Assembly: GCA_963826475.1 (NCBI GenBank)
Contig: CAWGXC010000003.1
Span: 868,001-932,000, forward strand
Source of the DNA: RHKX01 sp963826475
GTDB taxonomy: Bacteria; Actinomycetota; Thermoleophilia; Solirubrobacterales; 70-9
DNA: 64,000 nt
Direction of reading: 5' to 3'
Part shown: positions 60,032 to 64,000 of the stretch, in pieces
How positions within the stretch are numbered: position 1 is the stretch's first letter
Layout of the letters: every line of letters starts with the position of its first letter
Program-made: the position numbers and the translations under genes
Notes under the pieces: generated by a model
Told to the model about the DNA's origin: nothing
What the model saw: the letters and a program-made list of their open reading frames with translations, nothing else
The model's database searches: none

Positions 60032-61337
60032 ACCCGGCCTCCCGGGTCCGCTTGCGCGGCATGAAATCGATGATCAGCGGGACGCCCTCAAGCTTCAGGG
60101 AGGCGCGCAGGGTGTTCTCGAGGTAGTAGGACCAATCGCGGTTGATCAGCGTCCGATCGTTGACCTGGATCGCGATCCGAGGCGGGGCGTCGCCGACCTG
60201 GGCGGCGTAGTAGAGCCGCAGGCGACGGCCCCGCTTGGAGGGCGGCGGGTTGCGCTCGACGGCCTCTGAGACCAGTCGGTTCAGCTCAGGGGTCCGGGCG
60301 CGCGAGGCTCGGCGATCGGCCAGCTCGAGCGCCTTCGGCAGGACCTTCTGGACATTTCGCCCGCGCAGCGCCGAGAGCGTGATCACGGGCGGACGCAACC
60401 TCAGGCGTTGCTCAAGCCGGGCCTTTGCATCGTCGAGGTCGACCTCGACGATGTCCCACTTGTTCAGCGTGACGAGGGTCGCGCATCCCGACTGCATTGC
60501 GAGCTCGCCGATTCGCAGGTCCTCGGAGGTGACGCCCTCGGAGGAGTCGCAGACCAGAATCGCGACGTCGGCTCGCTCCGCGGCTCGCTCGGCGCGCAGC
60601 TGCGAGTAGTAGTCGATGGAACCGGTGACCTTCGAGCGCCTCCTGATACCGGCCGTATCGACGAGGATCGCCTCGCGCCCGTCGAGCACCACCCGCGTGT
60701 CGATCGAGTCGCGGGTCGTCCCGGCGACGTCGCTGACGATCGTGCGCTCGGAGCCGAGCAGCTTGTTGAGCAGCGACGACTTGCCGACGTTCGGGCGGCC
60801 GAGGATCGCAATGCGCGGCAGCGCGTCGGAGTCGGCGTCGACCGCATCGGTCGCCGCCAGATCCGTGATCCGATCCAGCAGGTCGCCGGTCCCGAGCCCG
60901 TGGCTCGCCGAAACCGCCATCGGCTCCCCCAGCCCGAGCGAGTGAAGCTCCGCCGTCGCGTGGACGTCGCGAGGATTGTCGATCTTGTTGGCGACGACGA
61001 TGACCGGCTGTGGCGCGGCGCGCAGCAGGGCCGCCACCTCTGCGTCGCCCGGTCCGAGGCCCGTGCGGGCGTCGATCACGTGCAGGATCACATCGGAGTC
61101 GGCGATCGCCTCTCGCGCTTGATGCTGGACGGCCCTGGAGAGCGAGTCCTCGGCGGCGAAGTCGACGCCGCCGGTGTCGATCAGCGTGATCGCGAGGCCG
61201 TTCCACTCGGCGTCGACCTCCTTGCGGTCGCGAGTGACGCCCGCGTCAGAATGCGTTACCGCTTCGCGGACGCCCGCCAGGCGATTGACGAGCGTGCTCT
61301 TGCCGGCATTCGGGAAGCCCACCACCGCGACCTTCAT
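60030..61337 (-). CDS. der: Ribosome-assembly GTPase Der (EngA)
   Basis: A 435-residue double GTPase. First G domain: VVGFPNAGKSTLVNRL, DTGGVDF, VANKIDN. Second: ILGRPNVGKSSLLNKLLG, VDTAGIRRRSKV, LNKWDIV. A KH-like domain ends the protein. It acts in 50S subunit assembly. ATG overlaps the cmk stop (ATGA). Confidence 0.96.
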   Translation of the reverse strand: MKVAVVGFPNAGKSTLVNRLAGVREAVTHSDAGVTRDRKEVDAEWNGLAITLIDTGGVDFAAEDSLSRAVQHQAREAIADSDVILHVIDARTGLGPGDAEVAALLRAAPQPVIVVANKIDNPRDVHATAELHSLGLGEPMAVSASHGLGTGDLLDRITDLAATDAVDADSDALPRIAILGRPNVGKSSLLNKLLGSERTIVSDVAGTTRDSIDTRVVLDGREAILVDTAGIRRRSKVTGSIDYYSQLRAERAAERADVAILVCDSSEGVTSEDLRIGELAMQSGCATLVTLNKWDIVEVDLDDAKARLEQRLRLRPPVITLSALRGRNVQKVLPKALELADRRASRARTPELNRLVSEAVERNPPPSKRGRRLRLYYAAQVGDAPPRIAIQVNDRTLINRDWSYYLENTLRASLKLEGVPLIIDFMPRKRTREAG

Positions 61338-61972
61338 GCGATTCCCCGCTCCGCCGCGAGGGCCGCTATCCGCTCGACGATCGACTCGACTGCGAGGCCG
61401 GTCGTGTCCACTTCGACGGCGTCCTCCGCGGCCTGAAGTGCCCCGTGCTCGCGATCGCGGTCGCGGGCGTCGCGATCCCGCTGCGCCGCGAGCACCGCGT
61501 CGGGGTCCTCCCCGGTCTCGGCCGCGCGTCGCTCGGCGCGCTCCCGCTCGGAGGCGGTGAGAAAGACCTTCAACGGCGCCCGCGGGCAGACGACGGTGCC
61601 GATGTCCCGACCCTCGGCGACCCATCCGCCATCCTCGACAAGGGTGCGCTGGCGATCGACCATGGCATCTCGAACGCCGCGGTGGACGGAGATCCGCGAG
61701 GCGACGGCCGAGACCTCGGGAGCGCGGATGGCCGCGGTGACGTCCTCGTCCCCGATCGCGACGGTTCCGCCGTTCATCTTGATGTCCATCTCGCGCGCGA
61801 GGGGGGCGACGGCGGATTCGTCATCGGGGTCCGCCCCGGCACGGGTGGCGACGAGCGCGACGCTCCTGTACATGGCGCCCGAATCGAGGTACGTGAAATC
61901 GAGACGCTCGGCGAGCGCCCTGGCAACTGTGGACTTTCCGGCCCCGGCGGGGCCGTCGATCGCGATCACCAT
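61334..61972 (-). CDS. cmk: Cytidylate kinase
   Basis: A 212-residue (d)CMP kinase. P-loop IAIDGPAGAGKSTVARALA, FTYLDSGAMYRSVAL and VAEGRDIGTVVCPRAPLKVFL are diagnostic. Overlaps der by 4 nt and lies 12 nt after aroA. Confidence 0.96.
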   Translation of the reverse strand: MVIAIDGPAGAGKSTVARALAERLDFTYLDSGAMYRSVALVATRAGADPDDESAVAPLAREMDIKMNGGTVAIGDEDVTAAIRAPEVSAVASRISVHRGVRDAMVDRQRTLVEDGGWVAEGRDIGTVVCPRAPLKVFLTASERERAERRAAETGEDPDAVLAAQRDRDARDRDREHGALQAAEDAVEVDTTGLAVESIVERIAALAAERGIA

Positions 61973-61984
61973 GATCGGAGGAGC

Positions 61985-63325
61985 CTAGAGGGGGGCGATC
62001 AGCGAGCGGAGATCCCGCTCGAAACCCGGGTAGCTGATCGCGGCGGCCCCGAACCCCTCGACGAGCACGCCCTCCGCCGATGCGAGGCCCGCCACGGCGC
62101 CGAGCATCGCGAGCCGATGATCTCCGCGGGACTCGACGACCCCACCGCGCAGGCCGCCGGTCCCGGTGACGACGAACCCGTCCTCGAGCGCCTCCGCCGT
62201 GCCGCCGATGGCTCGCAGGGCGTCCACGACGCCGGCGATCCGGTCTGACTCCTTGTGGCGCAGCTCCTCGGCGCCGCGCACGGTCGTCTCCCCGTCGGCG
62301 AAACAGCCGAGCAGGCCGACCAGCGGGAGCTCGTCGATCGCCAGCGCGACCTCGGCCGGCTCGACGCGGGTCCCGCGCAGATTGCTCGCTCTCGCGCGCA
62401 CGCTCCCCACCGGCTCTCCCGCCTCGTGGCCGGTTTCGGTCACCTCCATGATGGCTCCCATTCGGTTGAGGATGCCGAGCAGGCCCACGCGGGTGGGATT
62501 GAGACCGACGCCGGTGACCGTCAGGTCGCTGCGCCGCGTGATCAGCGCCGCAGCGAGATGGAAGGCGGCGGAGCTGAGGTCGCCGGGCACGCTCATGTCC
62601 GGCAGCGAGATCCGCTCGACCGGCGAGACCGCGATTCGGCTCGGCACCGGGTCCGTCGGCAACGCCGGGTTGCGCTCGCTCTCAACCTCGACGCCGGCGG
62701 CCGCGAGCATGCGCTCGGTGTGGTCGCGAGTCTCCGCCGGCTGGCGCAGGACCGTCGGGCCATCCGCGAGCAGGCCCGCAAGCAGCACGCACGACTTGAC
62801 CTGCGCCGACGCCACCGGCATGCGGTACTCGATTCCGCTGAGCGCGCGTCCCGCGATCTTGACCGGAGGCCGTTCGCCCTCGGCCGCATCGAGCGCAGCT
62901 CCCATCCGACGCAGGGGGTCGACCACACGGCCCATCGGGCGACCTCTGATCGAATCGTCTCCGTCGAGCACGAAGCGGCGGTCCTCCTGACCGGCGAGGA
63001 GGCCCGCGAGGAGCCGGATCAGCGTTCCCGCGTTGCCGACGTCGATCGCTCCCTCCGGCTCGCGCGCTCCGCGCAGACCGAAACCATCGATCGCCACGTC
63101 CATTCCCCCGTCCGGGCCGGTCGTCGCGATCTCGACTCCGGCCCCGAGGGCCGCGACTGCGCCGAGCGAGCTGCGGGTGTCGGCGGAGTCGAGGTAACGG
63201 GTGATGCGCGTCCGGCCCTCGCCGAATCCCGCGAGCAGCGCGGCGCGATGGGATATCGACTTGTCAGGGGGAGCGGTGAGGGAGCCCCTCAGGGAGCTCG
63301 CCGGCTCGAAGCGGGCGTCGGCCAT
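61985..63325 (-). CDS. aroA: 3-phosphoshikimate 1-carboxyvinyltransferase (EPSP synthase)
   Basis: A 446-residue EPSP synthase of the shikimate pathway. PPDKSISHRAALLAGFGEG and DVGNAGTLIRLLAGLLAG bind PEP and shikimate-3-phosphate; PGDLSSAAFHLAAALI and KESDRIAGVVDAL are in the C-terminal half. The ATG at 63325 gives the family start; the longer frame runs into tyrA. Confidence 0.96.
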   Translation of the reverse strand: MADARFEPASSLRGSLTAPPDKSISHRAALLAGFGEGRTRITRYLDSADTRSSLGAVAALGAGVEIATTGPDGGMDVAIDGFGLRGAREPEGAIDVGNAGTLIRLLAGLLAGQEDRRFVLDGDDSIRGRPMGRVVDPLRRMGAALDAAEGERPPVKIAGRALSGIEYRMPVASAQVKSCVLLAGLLADGPTVLRQPAETRDHTERMLAAAGVEVESERNPALPTDPVPSRIAVSPVERISLPDMSVPGDLSSAAFHLAAALITRRSDLTVTGVGLNPTRVGLLGILNRMGAIMEVTETGHEAGEPVGSVRARASNLRGTRVEPAEVALAIDELPLVGLLGCFADGETTVRGAEELRHKESDRIAGVVDALRAIGGTAEALEDGFVVTGTGGLRGGVVESRGDHRLAMLGAVAGLASAEGVLVEGFGAAAISYPGFERDLRSLIAPL

Positions 63326-63336
63326 CGGCAGATCGC

Positions 63337-64000
63337 CTAGGGCTCCGGCGTCGCGACGGGAGCGACCGCGTGACCGAGGCCGGCGACGATCGCTGCGGCG
63401 CGATTGGCCTCGGCGGTCCCCCCGATCCAGAGCGTGATCGCTCCCGTCTTGGCGTCGGCGGCCGGAAACAACGCCATGTCCTCGATGTTGACTCCGGCCC
63501 CGGCGAGCGCGAGGGCGATCTCCGCGACCGTCCCGGGCTTGTTCTCGACCGAGACCTGAAGCTCGTGGAGGGGCGTGGCGGCGAGGTCGGCTTCGAGCAT
63601 GCGGCGGCGGTCTTCGCGAGCCTCTCCCTGCCACCTCGAGATGGCCTCGGGATCGCCTGCGCGGATCAACTCCGCTGCCGCGACGAGGCGCGCGACGACG
63701 CCGTCGATCTCGGTGGCGACCGCGTCGGAGTTCGAGCTGAAGATGTCGGCCCAGATGGAGGGATTGGCGCCGGCGACCCTGGTGGCGTCGCGGAAGCTTC
63801 GCCCGACCTCAGGAGGGCGCTCTGAGCCTGAGGTCCGGGCAGCGCCCGACGAGACGAGCACGTTTGCAAGGACGTGCGGCAGGTGACTGATGGACGCCAT
63901 CTCACGATCATGGGTAGCTGCCTCGATCGCCTGGGGACGGGCGCCGAGGTCGGCGATGAGGCGGTGGAGCCGGTCGAAGAGCACGCCCTCGGTCAGGGCG
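63337..64000 (-). CDS. tyrA: Prephenate dehydrogenase, 3' part (with ACT domain)
   Basis: The frame continues past the right edge, so only about 221 C-terminal residues are visible. HDREMASISHLPHVLANVL is the prephenate dehydrogenase helical-domain motif. A C-terminal ACT domain, LHELQVSVENKPGTVAEIAL, probably senses tyrosine. It lies 11 nt upstream of aroA, so aromatic amino acid genes are clustered. Confidence 0.92.
   Translation of the reverse strand, partial: ALTEGVLFDRLHRLIADLGARPQAIEAATHDREMASISHLPHVLANVLVSSGAARTSGSERPPEVGRSFRDATRVAGANPSIWADIFSSNSDAVATEIDGVVARLVAAAELIRAGDPEAISRWQGEAREDRRRMLEADLAATPLHELQVSVENKPGTVAEIALALAGAGVNIEDMALFPAADAKTGAITLWIGGTAEANRAAAIVAGLGHAVAPVATPEP

Noticed and set aside
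1..64000. CRISPR arrays, insertion sequences, rRNA or prophage
   Set aside because: No regularly spaced repeats, transposase, terminal inverted repeats, structural phage genes or rRNA segments were seen on either strand.

Overview
The window is 64 kb of high-GC bacterial chromosome that is almost entirely coding, with many ATGA or GTGA stop/start overlaps. Gene content and order point to an actinobacterium: a SepIVA-like coiled-coil protein beside yceD-rpmF, the rnc-smc-ftsY-ffh-rpsP-khpA-trmD-rplS-lepB-rnhB block, a WhiG/FliA-type sigma factor and an EF-G2 paralogue. The lack of classic Streptomyces or Mycobacterium features makes me favour a deep lineage such as Thermoleophilia (Solirubrobacterales-like). 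That lineage call is an inference. I see no insertion sequence, prophage, CRISPR array or rRNA, and no gene-free stretch longer than 300 bases.

Bases 1-5823 hold a forward operon that is the most unusual metabolic unit here: the end of a carrier protein, an acyl-CoA-dehydrogenase-like flavoprotein, a stand-alone amino acid:[carrier protein] ligase (a seryl-tRNA-synthetase relative that charges carrier proteins, not tRNA), a DUF1839 protein and a glycoside hydrolase family 2 enzyme. Together they suggest that an aminoacyl thioester is made on the carrier protein and then oxidised or transferred; the product is unknown. Bases 5842-8899 hold a secreted tandem-repeat protein, a lipoprotein, tRNA-Gly(GCC), RNase HI and a zinc-finger-like protein. 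Bases 8983-24093 hold EF-G2, the sigma factor, XerC, an L,D-transpeptidase, an atypical SDR paired with an acyltransferase, an alpha/beta hydrolase, IlvD, ThiD, DprA and ComM.

Bases 24277-38148 are the conserved core block for RNA, secretion and chromosome functions: yraN, rnhB, lepB, rplS, trmD, khpA, rpsP, ffh, ftsY, smc, rnc, acpP, plsX, rpmF, yceD, sepIVA, coaD, rsmD. Several members are odd. SMC is a single intact frame of 801 residues with both ATPase halves but no recognisable hinge. RNase III lacks two of the four usual metal ligands. L19 has an acidic tail of about 89 residues. rimM is missing from its usual place between khpA and trmD.

Bases 38158-44104 hold recG, a fatty-acid-kinase-like protein and rpmB, with ridA, DUF427 and GST-like genes inserted. 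Bases 44219-47715 are a riboflavin operon (ribD-ribE-ribBA-ribH), followed by a divergent CPA1 antiporter that appears to start at CTG. Bases 49725-57803 hold rpe, a zinc-ribbon gene, rsmB, fmt, def, priA, a PH-domain membrane protein and metK. Bases 57846-64000 hold a DUF3352 membrane protein, then der, cmk, aroA and the 3' end of tyrA.

Several genes have a TANNNT -10-like hexamer only 6-8 nt before the start codon (best at EF-G2, with a TTGACG -35 at 17 bp spacing), which suggests that leaderless transcripts are common here.
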